Source: Triplophysa rosa (Eukaryota; Chordata; Actinopteri; Cypriniformes; Nemacheilidae). Taken from it: 64,000 bases of DNA. Position 1 is the first letter of the stretch. Each line of letters opens with the position of its first letter. Below the pieces are notes generated by a model that ran no database searches, had not been told where the DNA came from, and saw nothing but the letters and a program-made list of their open reading frames with translations. This document shows, one piece after another, positions 33,171-43,449 of the stretch. The stretch covers positions 12,958,807 to 13,022,806 of the forward strand of contig NC_079906.1 of NCBI RefSeq assembly GCF_024868665.1, given 5' to 3'. Both the position numbers and the translations under genes were made by a program.

Positions 33171-33825
33171 TTAAGGCCCGATTTACATTTCGCGTCTTTT
33201 CCGCGCGCATATTCGTTATTTTAAATGTAGACGCGCGGCAGGCGCGCGGAAATAGGGGGCGACGCGCATGCGGTGCGACGCGCTCTTTTTTCAGGCGCGT
33301 CGGCGCCGCATCGAGATGAAAAAATCTCAACTTTTCAGAAAGCCACAAGCGCACCGCAGGTCATGTGACGCAACCAACCAGCCAATATAGACAAGCTCAA
33401 TGAAGATGGAGACACAGATACACAGATACACAGCATAACTAAATCTAGTAGCAGAGTTATTGCAAGGTATTTTCAGTGCATATAATCCATATATCCTTTG
33501 TTTATACCTCCTCGTCTCAACGGCTATCGTTGCCCATGGTTGCTTAGCGACGACAGACGTCAAAAGTCCAGGGCCCCGTTGCATAAAGCACCTTAAGTTT
33601 TTCCCTTAAGTATGACACTTAAGGGGTGATTTTCCTTTACCAAAGACAATAGGAGAATAACTTAAGTAAAACTTAAGGTAGCCTATACTTAAGGACACAC
33701 TTAAGGGAAAATTACACTTAAGGTGCTTTATGCAACCGGGCCCAGGCGCTTTGGAAACAAAGGAGAACGCAGTAAAGCTCGCATTTTCCGCGCGGTTTTA
33801 GACGCGAAATGTGAATCGGGCCTAA
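33171..33825. mobile_element. MITE with GGCCCGATT-CACATTTCGCGTC ends
   Basis: The left end TTAAGGCCCGATTTACATTT, followed by CGCGTC, is mirrored by GACGCGAAATGTGAATCGGG and CCTAA on the right. The interior is strikingly CpG-rich (GACGCGCGGCAGGCGCGCGG and similar). It is interrupted by the palindromic MITE at 33571-33743. Confidence 0.75.
33571..33743. mobile_element. Palindromic MITE of CTTAAG words
   Basis: The left end GGGCCCCGTTGCATAAAGCA and right end TGCTTTATGCAACCGGGCCC are inverted. The interior consists of ACTTAAGG/CCTTAAGT words. Deepest level of the 32.6-35.3 kb nest. Confidence 0.8.
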
Positions 33826-34005
33826 TGCGGCAAACATGTCGGCAGTGAGGAGAATTTTTAAGTGTCAGAGAAAGACACAGCACGGAACTTGATGCGACGG
33901 AGTAAATTTCTGAATGAAAGCATCTTTACCGGTCGGTAACTTGTGTAGTTCAGACTGGAGCGGGCGGTCTGAAAGTAGCTCCGCCGCTTGCGACATCCTT
34001 TGGCT

Positions 34006-34062
34006 CAATCACATTTCGCGTCTAAAACCGCGCGGAAAAGACGCGAAATGTGAATCGGACCT
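34006..34062. repeat. Collapsed hairpin of the CGCGTC MITE end
   Basis: CACATTTCGCGTC and GACGCGAAATGTG flank a short spacer containing AAAACCGCGCGGAAAA. It looks like one terminus of the 33171-33825 family with nothing between the arms. It may be a deletion derivative or a solo end. Confidence 0.6.
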
Positions 34063-34418
34063 TTGACATCACACAGTGGTCACGTGCACACAATTCCCTG
34101 TACACAACTTGTCAATGTATGTTCTGTGTGTGCATCCGGCCATGAGTGCACCTTCAGCTTTTGTGATAACAATCAGCTTTTGTGGGCGGAGTTTGGAGGA
34201 GAGACGTGAACTGAAATGGTTGTCAGTCAGAATTGCTTGCATGGATGTTTTTTTTCTTTAAATCATTTTGCAATGTAGCCAATAATAATCCAACAGTTTT
34301 CGTTTATTCATAGTTTTATCTTATAATGTTGTGCGGTACATTCTTTCAGCAGTCAGTTATAGGCCTAATAGGCTATTCAAGAAGGGAGAGGGCTCTATTT
34401 TTGTTTTAATTTAGCCTA

Positions 34419-34595
34419 CCCCGTTGAAAAAAACAGCATATGCTGGGTTAGGTATGTTTTGATGCTGGTTTGACCAGCTTAAACCAGCTAAGGACCAGCA
34501 CATGGTCATCTTAAACCAGCACATGACTAGCTTAAACCAGTGCAAACCCTCATCAAAACATACCAAACCAGCATATGCTGTTTTTTTCAACAGGG
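34419..34595. mobile_element. AGCATATGCTGG palindromic MITE, copy 2
   Basis: The left end CCCCGTTGAAAAAAACAGC, then ATATGCTGG, is mirrored by CCAGCATATGCTGTTTTTTT and CAACAGGG. Better paired than copy 1 at 14864-15019. Confidence 0.8.
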
Positions 34596-34912
34596 ACTTG
34601 TTTTGCTCAATTTTATTTCAAATTATATTGTATTATATTGAAAAGCAAGATCAAATATAAAAAGCACATTTTGACCATTCAGTTTATGCAATAGTGAAAA
34701 AATTGGCTAAATAAATAGAAGAAATAAGAAAAGCTGTGTTCGGTATTTGGCTGAATTGTTTCATTGTTATTCGGTTTCGGCCAAGAATTTTCACTTCCGT
34801 GCATCCCTAGTCCAAAGAGGTCATATGCTAAAGTTTGCCTGAATTTAATCATTGAGTAGGAAGGCGAATAGTGGGAGGTCCATTTACACCCGGTTGTTAA
34901 ACAACATGGTTG

Positions 34913-35005
34913 GAGGATAAAGAGTTGGAACCATGGCTGAGGGACATCTCAGGGAATAACCGTGAGGTGTACTGCTCTGTGTGTCGGAAGGCGTTTAGCG
35001 TAGCC
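34913..35005 (+). pseudogene. hAT transposase N-terminal zinc-finger exon remnant
   Basis: In one frame the sequence reads EDKELEPWLRD, then ISGNNREVYCSVCRKAFSV. The pattern W-L, about a dozen residues, then C-x2-C-x-K-x-F resembles the BED-like finger at the start of many hAT transposases, which binds transposon DNA. The distal His/Cys ligands are not seen before the frame closes, and no catalytic domain follows. Placement inside an element with CAGGG...CCCTG ends supports the assignment. The match is short, so domesticated or chance origin cannot be excluded. Confidence 0.45.
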
Positions 35006-35619
35006 TTGTTTATCTTTCTAATAAATCTTGCATTGGGTTAGTCACTCAATTAATTATCTTGTGCTTCATTCCCACCCTTCTAAATTATGTTTAATTAATA
35101 AGGAGTTATTACAAACTAAGACTGTTTAGTTGTGCTATCTTACAATCATTATATAGTAAATGTAAGTTAAAGTGTCGCCAATGTACCCGATTAAAACAAA
35201 AAAGTGGCGATGAGGTTTTAAAATGTATGGAAAGAGTCTTGAAAAAAGGTCTTAAAAAGTATTAAATTTAGCTCCATGATTCCTGTATATACCCTGATAT
35301 TAAATGCTAAATCCTTATTGATCTCATAGTGTAAGAGACTGAAAATGATGATGAATTATTGCTTTTAGCATCTATCTGCAGTACTCTCTTCACTAAACCT
35401 TATAATCTTGTCTAATCTATTCTAATCTAATCCACCATCAGATCTAAAATCAAAACTCTGACTTGACTATGCCAGCAGACTTGATCAGACTAAGTTTTTT
35501 GTGTTTTTATATGTTGTGGTGGTGAAAAAGTGATGATTATTACAAACACTCAAACTTAAAAAAAATATATGGTAAAAAAATTGATACTGATTTTTAGGAT
35601 AATAATAATGTTTTACACA

Positions 35620-35930
35620 TTAAAGTAGTAGTTCACCTTAAAAATTACAATTCTGTCATCATTTACTCACCCTCTTGTAATTTCAAACCTGTATGACTTT
35701 CTTTCTTCCGCAGAACGCAAAAGAAGGTATTTTAAAGAATGTTGTTAACATACCCCCATTCACTTGCATTGGGTAGAATAAGAAGTAAATGGGGGCTGTG
35801 CTGTCCTGTTACCAACATTTTTCAAAATATCTTCTTTTATGTTCTGCAGAAGAGAGAAAGTCATACAGGTTTGAAATGACAAGAGGGCGGGTAAATGATG
35901 ACGGAAGGTTAAGGCGAACTACTCCTTTAA
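35620..35930. mobile_element. TTAA-flanked palindromic MITE, copy 3
   Basis: TTAA at 35620 and 35927. Ends are AGTAGTAGTTCACC and GGCGAACTACTCC. Internal ATCATTTACTCACCCTC and GAGGGCGGGTAAATGATG are mirrored. The related family at 35933 starts just two bases after it. Confidence 0.8.
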
Positions 35931-35932
35931 GA

Positions 35933-36153
35933 GGCAGTTTCCCCGACAGGGATTATCTTAATCCAGTACTAGGCTTTAGTTTTCAGATATTTTAAAAAGA
36001 TACTTTACAACAAAACATTACACTGTGCATCTTGAGACAAAACAATCGCATTGCATATTTTAAGATATGTCAGTGCAGGTTGTTTTGAATCAAGACACCT
36101 CTAACATTTAAATTAGTCTGAGACTAGGCCTAAACCCTGTCCGGGAAACTGCC
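35933..36153. mobile_element. MITE with GGCAGTTTCCC ends
   Basis: The left end GGCAGTTTCCCCGACAGGG is mirrored by CCCTGTCCGGGAAACTGCC. The interior GTGCATCTTGAGACAAAAC is shared with 8945-9169 in reverse complement, so the two families are related. Confidence 0.8.
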
Positions 36154-37153
36154 CCATATGTGTTTGTATGTGGATAGGCTTTAACTGTACTTTCTTTCCT
36201 GATCAAAGAAGACAAAAATGTTTGTGAAAAAGATGTCAAAATTTTATTATGAAGATATTGTATTGTGTTGTGTTGCTTGTCCTTACGGTCTGACCCTGAA
36301 TGTATTTACACAAATTTCTTACCAGCCTCAATGACTCACTTTAACCGCTAGAGGGGGCTCCTATTCTACAACTGGTTTGACTGTCATTCTGGAGTCAAAT
36401 GATCCTGATAATCAATGTTTTTGTTTTATTTCATTACGCTTTGGTACAGATTTCAGAATACAGATTTTTACACAAAATTATTTAAATAAATCTGATGGCG
36501 CATGATAAGTAAACAAATTTAATAAAAACAAAAAAGGGGGAAATGATACCTCCCATGCTTGATACCAAATTAAAGAGAGAGAATGTGTGTTTGTCACTGT
36601 TGTTTAGTGGGAATATGAATCATCATGTCTCTGTGTTGCACCTGGAGTGAACACCTGACGCTGACTAATGAGTGTGAATCATTCAGAAAGAAACAGCAGC
36701 TACAGACATTTCATGTTTAAATATTCTGTCTGGGGAAAAATGCACGAGGGCTTTGGCATCTGTTTACTTGCTGTCATTCTTCTCCTGGTGAGCGAAAACC
36801 ACATGAATATATTTTATTTAAATGCTTGAAGCAAGTAAACGTGTTTGCTAAATCACAAGCAGTTCCTCAAAGAAATCTTTCACAATATAGTGTATGCCCA
36901 CCGTTTACGATGCATTTTGGAAAACAAAATTGACAGAGTTGTACAATGACAAAGTTATTTCAACAATCGTATTGATATTGGTTATACATTTAAATATCAC
37001 GGTCTTGTCTGCAATCATATCTCTGCCTGCGTAACTCCTAATCTGCACTAGATGTCGCCATTGTAACATAAACCTAATCGGTGTAGTTCAGGCGCTCCTG
37101 TGCTATGTCCTCAAAGTCGCCTTGGCACTACAGTGCGTTCCTATTGTTTTGGA
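36154..37153. other. Noncoding DNA, no gene seen
   Basis: The segment 36600-36800 is balanced and non-repetitive and might be a conserved block; otherwise nothing was identified. Confidence 0.4.
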
Positions 37154-37260
37154 AACTCTGATTCACGACAACCTGCTCACCGTCATCCGTCATCTGTCAT
37201 CTCCCCTTTTAACTCTGATTCACGACAACCTGCTCACCGTCATCTGTCATCTCTCTTTTT
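37154..37260. repeat. Two-copy tandem repeat (about 57 and 50 bp)
   Basis: AACTCTGATTCACGACAACC, then TGCTCACCGTCATC, occurs at 37154 and again at 37211. The second unit lacks one 7-bp CCGTCAT step of a nested CCGTCAT/CTGTCAT repeat. Confidence 0.85.
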
Positions 37261-37337
37261 CTGTCCGTCCATGTATTCGTCCACTCAGCTATTTGGCCTA
37301 GAGAACACAATGAAGTTAAATGCATTTTAGGATTTTC

Positions 37338-37480
37338 TAAAGGGAAAGTTCACCCAAATATTTTTACATTTACCCAACCTCATATCGTTCCAAACCTGTA
37401 TGACTTTATTTCTTCTGCAGAACACAAAAGAAGATATTTTTAAGAACTTTGGTAACCAAAAAATATTGTCCCCCTTGACT
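37338..37480. mobile_element. Left fragment of the TTAA palindromic MITE
   Basis: It starts AAAGGGAAAGTTCACCCAAA, followed by CCTGTATGACTTTATTTCTT and ACACAAAAGAAGATATTTTT. The mirrored right half is absent, so the copy is truncated near 37480. Confidence 0.65.
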
Positions 37481-38317
37481 TTTATTGTACAGACACAAAA
37501 CAACTTATGTTGGTTTGTGTTTGTAATTTCATCATTCCGCTCTAAATGTAAACTCAAGCCAGTTCCCCCAGCAGGGTACCAGCCAGCCGTGCCATCATTT
37601 TAGTGAAAAAGAGATATACACGTACATTATATATAGAGGTTAATGGAAATAACTAGAGGTGACCTATAACAATTCTGAGTCTTGATGGAGCTAAATCCTT
37701 TTGCTCATTTAGATCTACCATCTGAAAGTTGGCTATCACCTTCAAACTTGGTTATGTTCTCTCAAACCATGTTGTGACAGAGAATAATGCTCCCGTAATG
37801 AAAAGCATGACATTTATATCTAAGACATTTAAAACCCCTGCTATCTCCCCTGCTATCTCCCCAAGTTAAAGACAACTACACACGTAGTCACATATACACA
37901 CTGAAGGTCAAATTCAGGACTAAGCTCTCTAATTTCCTTCACTTGCTTTCTGAATAAAGAATACCCCCTATACTTCCTTTTAAACCCCCTTCTGAAATCA
38001 AATCCAGATGGTCCCACGCCCACCACCTTTGCACCAATCACACGAGAGGTGGAGAATGCTATAAGGTGACAGGGTGCATGTGGAGATGAAACAGCTCCTC
38101 TGTGCTGTAAATGTGGCACACATGACAGTTATAACAAACATACACACCTATGCACACATGAGAGAGGATAGCAATATATGTTATTAAAAACCTTCACACC
38201 TATAAAGACAGGATGGAAATCGACAATTTCAGTTGTAACAGACACACACACATACTGATATCTTATCTCTTGAAGTGTGGAGCACAAAGTTGTTTGTATA
38301 TTTTTTAAACCTAAAAT
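37481..38317. other. Noncoding DNA, no gene seen
   Basis: No recognisable domain in the open frame at 37853-38119 (minus strand), no repeats noted. Confidence 0.4.
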
Positions 38318-38848
38318 TAGAGATGTTCCGATATCCTTTTTCCCTTCCGATACCGATACTGAGTACTGATCCGATACCTGTGTGTATCTATATACAGCTG
38401 TTTACACTACTAGCACTGTATGAATTGATATAATTATTTTATGGTGTGCTTTAGACTTATCCCTTAATAAAACAGGAACAAAAACATACAGTAAACTAGA
38501 GTATTTTTATTATCTGACAGTAATATTATTGTTTTTTCTTAACTCGTAGTTTTACTGGTGGGTTGGTCCACTCTGAAATACTACCAAACATACTGCTAGC
38601 ACATTTTCATTTCTTCTTCTCTACACAGTGGTTGCTTGTGACGACACAGCAGAACTTCCTGTGTTTGCATTCTGAGCAGCAAAGAAGTTATTTCCAATTT
38701 GCGGCGTTAAGCAAAGCTAGCGGGCATAACTAGGTCCCGTTTTAGAAAATGGTATCGGATCGATTCTGGTATCGAATGGATTCAAGTACTCGCCAATACC
38801 AGAATTTTATGTGGTGGCATTTCCGATAGTATTGGTATTGGAACAGCA
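38318..38848. mobile_element. hAT-type element with CCGATACC subterminal repeats, 8-bp TSD CCTAAAAT
   Basis: It starts TAGAGATGTTCCGATATCC and ends TATTGGTATTGGAACAGCA, flanked by CCTAAAAT at 38310-38317 and 38849-38856. CCGATAC/GTATCGG words occur in both ends. A related left-end fragment lies at 57649. No coding sequence. Confidence 0.8.
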
Positions 38849-39165
38849 CCTAAAATGACATTATTTCACTTGAAATAAATTGTGCAAGATCAGTAAAACT
38901 TAACAAAAATATATTTTGAAATAGAGATCATTTTCTTACCCTGTTGGGGTAGTTTTTTCTTACATTTACAATTATTCACTTAGCAAACAATTTTATCCAT
39001 TTTATCTACTTTGTATTTTATTTTAAAATAAAACAGCATTTAATATTTTATCAACGAGCGGCAATAAGTCATGTCTACAAGTACTAGAGTTGAAGCTAGG
39101 GAAGGATAAACAATAATAATATAGAAGATAAAGATATTTTATTAGGGTTAGGTATACACTTCACT

Positions 39166-39788
39166 TTAAGGGCATAGGTCACCCAAAAAAGGAATGTTCT
39201 GTCATCATTTACTCACCCTCGTCATTTCAAACTTGTATGACTTTCTTTCTTCTGCAGAACACAAAAGAAGATATTTAAAAAATGTTTGTAACCAATCAAT
39301 GGCGGAACCCATTAACTTGCATTGATTCTTTTTTTTTTAGATTTTAGATTTAGATTCAATTTATTGTCATTGCACATGTACAAGGCAACGAAATGTGACC
39401 TCTGCATTTAACCCATCCAGAGAGTAGTGAACACACGTACCCTCGGAGCAGTGGGCAGCTATCACTACAGCGCCCGGGGAGCAAGTAGGGGTAAGGTGCC
39501 TTGCTCAAGGGCACCTCAGTTGTTACCCGCCGGCCCTGGGAATCGAACCGGCAACCTTCTGGTCATGAGTCCGACTCTCTAACCATTAGGCCACAACTGC
39601 CACACAATAATTCTGTGTCCATACAATAGAGGTGAATGGGTACCGCTGTCGTTCAATTACCGACATCATTCAATATCTTATTGTGCTCTTGTGTTCTGCA
39701 GAAGAAAGAAACTCATTCAGGTTTGAAATGAGAGGAGGGCGAGTAAATGATGACAGAATTTTCATTTTTGGGTGAACTAGCCCTTTAA
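39166..39788. mobile_element. TTAA-flanked palindromic MITE, copy 5, containing a SINE
   Basis: TTAA at 39166 and 39785. The left arm GGCATAGGTCACCCAAAAAA and right arm TTTTCATTTTTGGGTGAAC are mirrored, as are TCATCATTTACTCACCCTC and GAGGGCGAGTAAATGATGA. It is split at its centre by the SINE at 39341-39603. Confidence 0.8.
39341..39603 (-). mobile_element. tRNA-derived SINE with V-SINE-like core (nested)
   Basis: On the minus strand it starts GTGGCAGTTGTGGCCTAATG, with an A box around TGGCCTAATGGTTAGAG and a B box GGTTCGATTCC. A core then reads CCCTTGAGCAAGGCACCTTA and TGCTCCCCGGGCGCTG. It finishes with ATGACAATAAATTGAATCT. Pol III boxes plus a conserved centre make this a SINE, not a tRNA gene. 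It inserted after the host MITE. Confidence 0.8.
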
Positions 39789-42296
39789 ACATACCTTTCA
39801 TTCAATTTTGTTACATGTATGCTTGATCCAATAATCAAAAAAAATATTTTCAATATATATTTATTTCAAGTATATAAAATATAAACATAAATGTAACGTA
39901 CAGGTATATATACTTAAAAAAATCAAGTAATCACCTGAAGAAATAAGGTGTTGATTGTCTTGGAAGTAGTTAGTATACAATATAGCTTTGAAAGCTGTGA
40001 AACAAACTGAGGTTTCTTTAGACATAAAGCACACAATGAATTGCAGAGACACTCATTGCATATCACTCGTGAACTGTTTAGACCCATAAAACCTGTTATT
40101 TAATCATTATTATATGTGATCAGGGTTTGATAGCATGTGATCATGGTTGTTTGAAAGTCATGAAGGACAAAGAACACATACCTGACTGGGGGAAAGTGTG
40201 AGCGCAATGAATTAGGCATTGAATGCGTGTATGCGTGTTTGTATGTGTTAAACTGCATTCTGTTCTATCTAGAGAGGAACATTGTGGTCACATGCTTCTC
40301 ACTCTAAGCCTCTCCTTAGTAACGGAAAAAAGAGCACAGCCTCTCTCTATACTACAGTATGAGGAGTCAAGTTCAAAGTTTATTCGTCACATACACAACC
40401 ATACATAGTAGGACATGCAGTGAAATGCTTTTTCGACTGTCCGAATAGAATAGAAAAGAGATAGGAAAGGACTCAAATGTGAGACAGAGAGGTGATAGAG
40501 TGATCGTGCTTTACATGAAACATCTAGCATGTCTCTGGCTATCGTTATCGTCATGGTGATGGTTGACTGTCTGTGTGTTGCTGTAGATTCTTGTCTTACA
40601 TACTCAGTGTAAAGCGCATAATAGTGTTGCTGTAATGAAGTTCTCGTGGTCCACAGGTATGTGTTTAATCACTCCTGTCGATGTGTGATTTGACCTGAAC
40701 TAAATGATAATGAAAACAAATCTCTAATGCAACCACATAAGAGACTTTTGAATTCTAACCAATTCAACATTTGGAATAAAAACTCTCCGATAAGATGCAC
40801 AGTGGAAGAGATGTTAGTGTGTACAAATACAAATGTAACCATGGCAAATAAAACAAGAGAGTTTTTTTCAGATTTATGACCATGCCCATGGCAATTGCTT
40901 AAACTTAAGAGACCCACAACATCATTTTTATGGGTGAGTCCCCTCCTCTTTGACTAATGAGTAGCTTTACTGTTAAAGGGTAATGTTGTTCATTTTAAAT
41001 CATATTATCCTGTAAAAATATTGCTCCATCCTCATCTTGGCGCTCCAGTAAATATTTGGTTTGTGTGCAGAAAAATAGCCTTCTGTTGATCATAATGGTC
41101 AGAGAAACAGAAGCAGATGCAGGCAGCTTTCCTCGTGGTGGGAGCCGTGGGAAATGTTTTCAGAGAGACTTCAGCGTGAATAAACAGGCCTGCGGGCCAG
41201 TTTGCTTTTGTTGTGGGGTGTGGGTTAAAGTCCCAAACTCTGATCTGTTCAAACAGAGACAGGTCATTCTACATATGCAGAGGGTGAGAATCAATACTAG
41301 AGTATGTTGGTTCTGTAGTGTAGGAATAATACAGCTTTAGGGTTAATAAACTCTCGACTTGATCCACTAAACACTGCTCCCCCAGCATTTGCTGTATGAC
41401 TTTTTAGGTGCATCCAATTTCTTTAGTAAGTCCAATGGATAATTGTAGTTTCATAAATTTAGATGCATAAATCTCTGGCTCATGAAGGAGCGCACGGTCA
41501 CCTATGAATCATGAAAAAATCTCAAAACACAGCCATGAACTCATTATTTGCATCTGTGTAGTAACAGTAAATCAGTCCATACAGACAAAATTAACAAGTA
41601 CTGTTTTCAAAGCAAATTTAACAACTTTCTTCACTTTGTTGGCACATCTGAGCTTTGACACTTTGACTCAACACTTATTGTTTGCTATCACAATAAATGT
41701 GTTTACTTTCTAGCCATATTCGTAACAGGTGTCTTGCAAATTAATGTTAGTATAAATGTTAGACTGAGACAAATATAATGGGGCGATGGGTACACTATTT
41801 TCTGAGCTTTTAATGATGATGCTGATGGGAGTATCTTGTCTGTTCATAACCACTGAACCATATGATCAAATCAGGATATTGAATATGCCAATATTCTTTA
41901 AAATACATTTAAGAATAAAGGGTTTGCATATTAATATTGCATGCATTAATGTAAACGTAAGCATTGAAGTATTGTTGAAGAGTAATTATTTCACCTGAAT
42001 CCAAGGTGAAATCTGTGGGCATTATACAATGTTTTCAGACAAATATTATGAAAACGCATGAGCAGAGATCTAAGAGATTCCACCTTGATAACCGCTCTGT
42101 TTAAAGTTGAAAAGCCTATGTGGGGTGTTTCCTAGAGTTTGAATGTTTTTCCATCACTCCTGTAAATTACAGAGTCATTAAAATGAAATGCAAATAAACA
42201 CATTATAAAAATAGGTTTTGTTAATATCGTATACAGTAACTTACAAAATATAAATATTCATGACTTATCTAAGTGCAAAAAATTTGAATACAAAAT
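39789..42296. other. Noncoding DNA, LINE-type tail at about 40370-40445
   Basis: The segment with GTTCAAAGTTTATTCGTCAC and GCAGTGAAATGCTTTTTCGA resembles the reverse complement of a fish LINE 3' end (AATAAACTTTGAACTT tail), giving a probable 5'-truncated minus-strand copy. The open frame at 41056-41340 has no recognised domain. The remainder is single-copy AT-rich DNA with nothing to report. Confidence 0.4.
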
Positions 42297-42542
42297 TGTA
42301 GCGAGGAAGGCGGGACGAGAGCCGTGGGGCAGGAAGGCGGGGCCGGTGGCGTGAGTGATAATGAGTATCAGCTGTACGCGCACCAGTCCCGCATGCCTCA
42401 CGGGGGAGCTCGGGAGCATAAGAGGACGCTGCCGGCCTTTTACTTCCGTATTATTGTTTGTTTATTTTTGATTAAAGTTTATTGTTAAATGTTCGCCGGT
42501 TCCCGCCTCCTTCCTTTCTTCCTTACATTGAACCGCGTTACA
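42297..42542 (+). mobile_element. Solo LTR, family B, copy 2 (perfect 5-bp TSD AAAAT)
   Basis: A 246-bp unit from TGTAGCGAGGAAGG to CGCGTTACA, flanked by AAAAT at 42292-42296 and 42543-42547. It shares ACGAGAGCCGTGGG, GTGATAATGAGT and CGCCGGTTCCCGCCTCCTTC with the copy at 32738-33041, in the opposite orientation. It is shorter by an internal deletion. Confidence 0.85.
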
Positions 42543-43449
42543 AAAATTATGAATGAATAAATATGATTTGAATATCAATAAATAAAATAATGAATTTGAA
42601 AAAAATCTGTGCATGTCTGAAACCAACAAATATCCTATGAAGATTGCATTTCTAAAAATAATGTAACATGTTTTGAACCATTTTTACAAGATGTTTTCCT
42701 TGTATTATCTCGGACATCCTTATTTGCAATTGACCCGTAAACTTAGTGAATGGGAACGCCCATTATGTAGAAATAACCTATCTCTGTAAACTGCAGGTCC
42801 TATTTATAAATACATATTATACACAGGGGCGCAGATGTGATTTTTTTTAACTTGGGGGACCAAGCTGTTATTATTTTAACTCCGTTAGTTATGCTCAAGT
42901 AGTTACTTGTCGTAATTTGGGCTAATGGTTTGCACTTACTGAAGGATTCTTATTTGAAATCATGGATAAACAACAATGAAGGCCTGCCTGATCAACACAA
43001 GCAATGCACGATCATGAAACATGATCAAACATAATCAAACTTTTTTTTAATCTTTCATATTTGTTCCATCAGAAGTATTGCTCTTTCAGATGTCATTTGC
43101 TGATTCAATATGAAGGAAATTGTTCCTCATGCTCTTTTATTTAAAACTAATTCTTGTTAACAAAGATAATAACATTTTATGCTGTCAACTGACAGGAATT
43201 TAAGGAAATTTCTATATAGTTCTTAGAAAAATTGGGTTGTAAAATGAACAATGTTTCAGTAGTGGACACAACCTGAAAGACATAGGCCTACTTACGTAGA
43301 CAGTGCTGCTTTTTTTAACGATTCGTCTCCCGTTGAATAAAATGAAATCGTAAATATTTTATTGAAGGCCTTAATATCACGGTCAAATTCATGATGTAAG
43401 TCATGATGCCCTTGTAACTGGAGAGAGTATTACAACACCGCCGCGCAAC
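42543..43449. other. Noncoding DNA, no gene seen
   Basis: An AGGGGCGCAGATGTG patch at about 42827 resembles the one at 10860. Nothing else identified before the long-TIR element. Confidence 0.4.

Larger units (their letters stand above)
33069..34809. mobile_element. hAT-type element, TAGGGATGC ends, perfect 8-bp TSD GTCCAAAG
   Basis: Ends TAGGGATGCGCGGAA and TTCCGTGCATCCCTA, flanked by GTCCAAAG at 33061-33068 and 34810-34817. It lies within the older hAT element at 32614-35296 and contains the MITEs at 33171, 34006 and 34419. No transposase domain is visible. Confidence 0.85.
32614..35296 (+). mobile_element. hAT-type element with CAGGGTGTCCGCGGGG end, host to a five-level nest
   Basis: The left end CAGGGTGTCCGCGGGGTC and right end ATATACCCTG form short inverted repeats, with subterminal GTCTTAAAA/TTTTAAAATG and AAAGTATTAAA words on both sides. 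Flanking ATATT occurs on both sides. It carries a zinc-finger-like transposase exon remnant at about 34913-35005. Inserted in it are a solo LTR (32738-33041) and a second hAT element (33069-34809), which itself contains further MITEs. Confidence 0.7.

Noticed and set aside
39531..39603. Possible tRNA gene on the minus strand
   Set aside because: A and B boxes are present, but the sequence runs on into a V-SINE-like core and a LINE-type tail.
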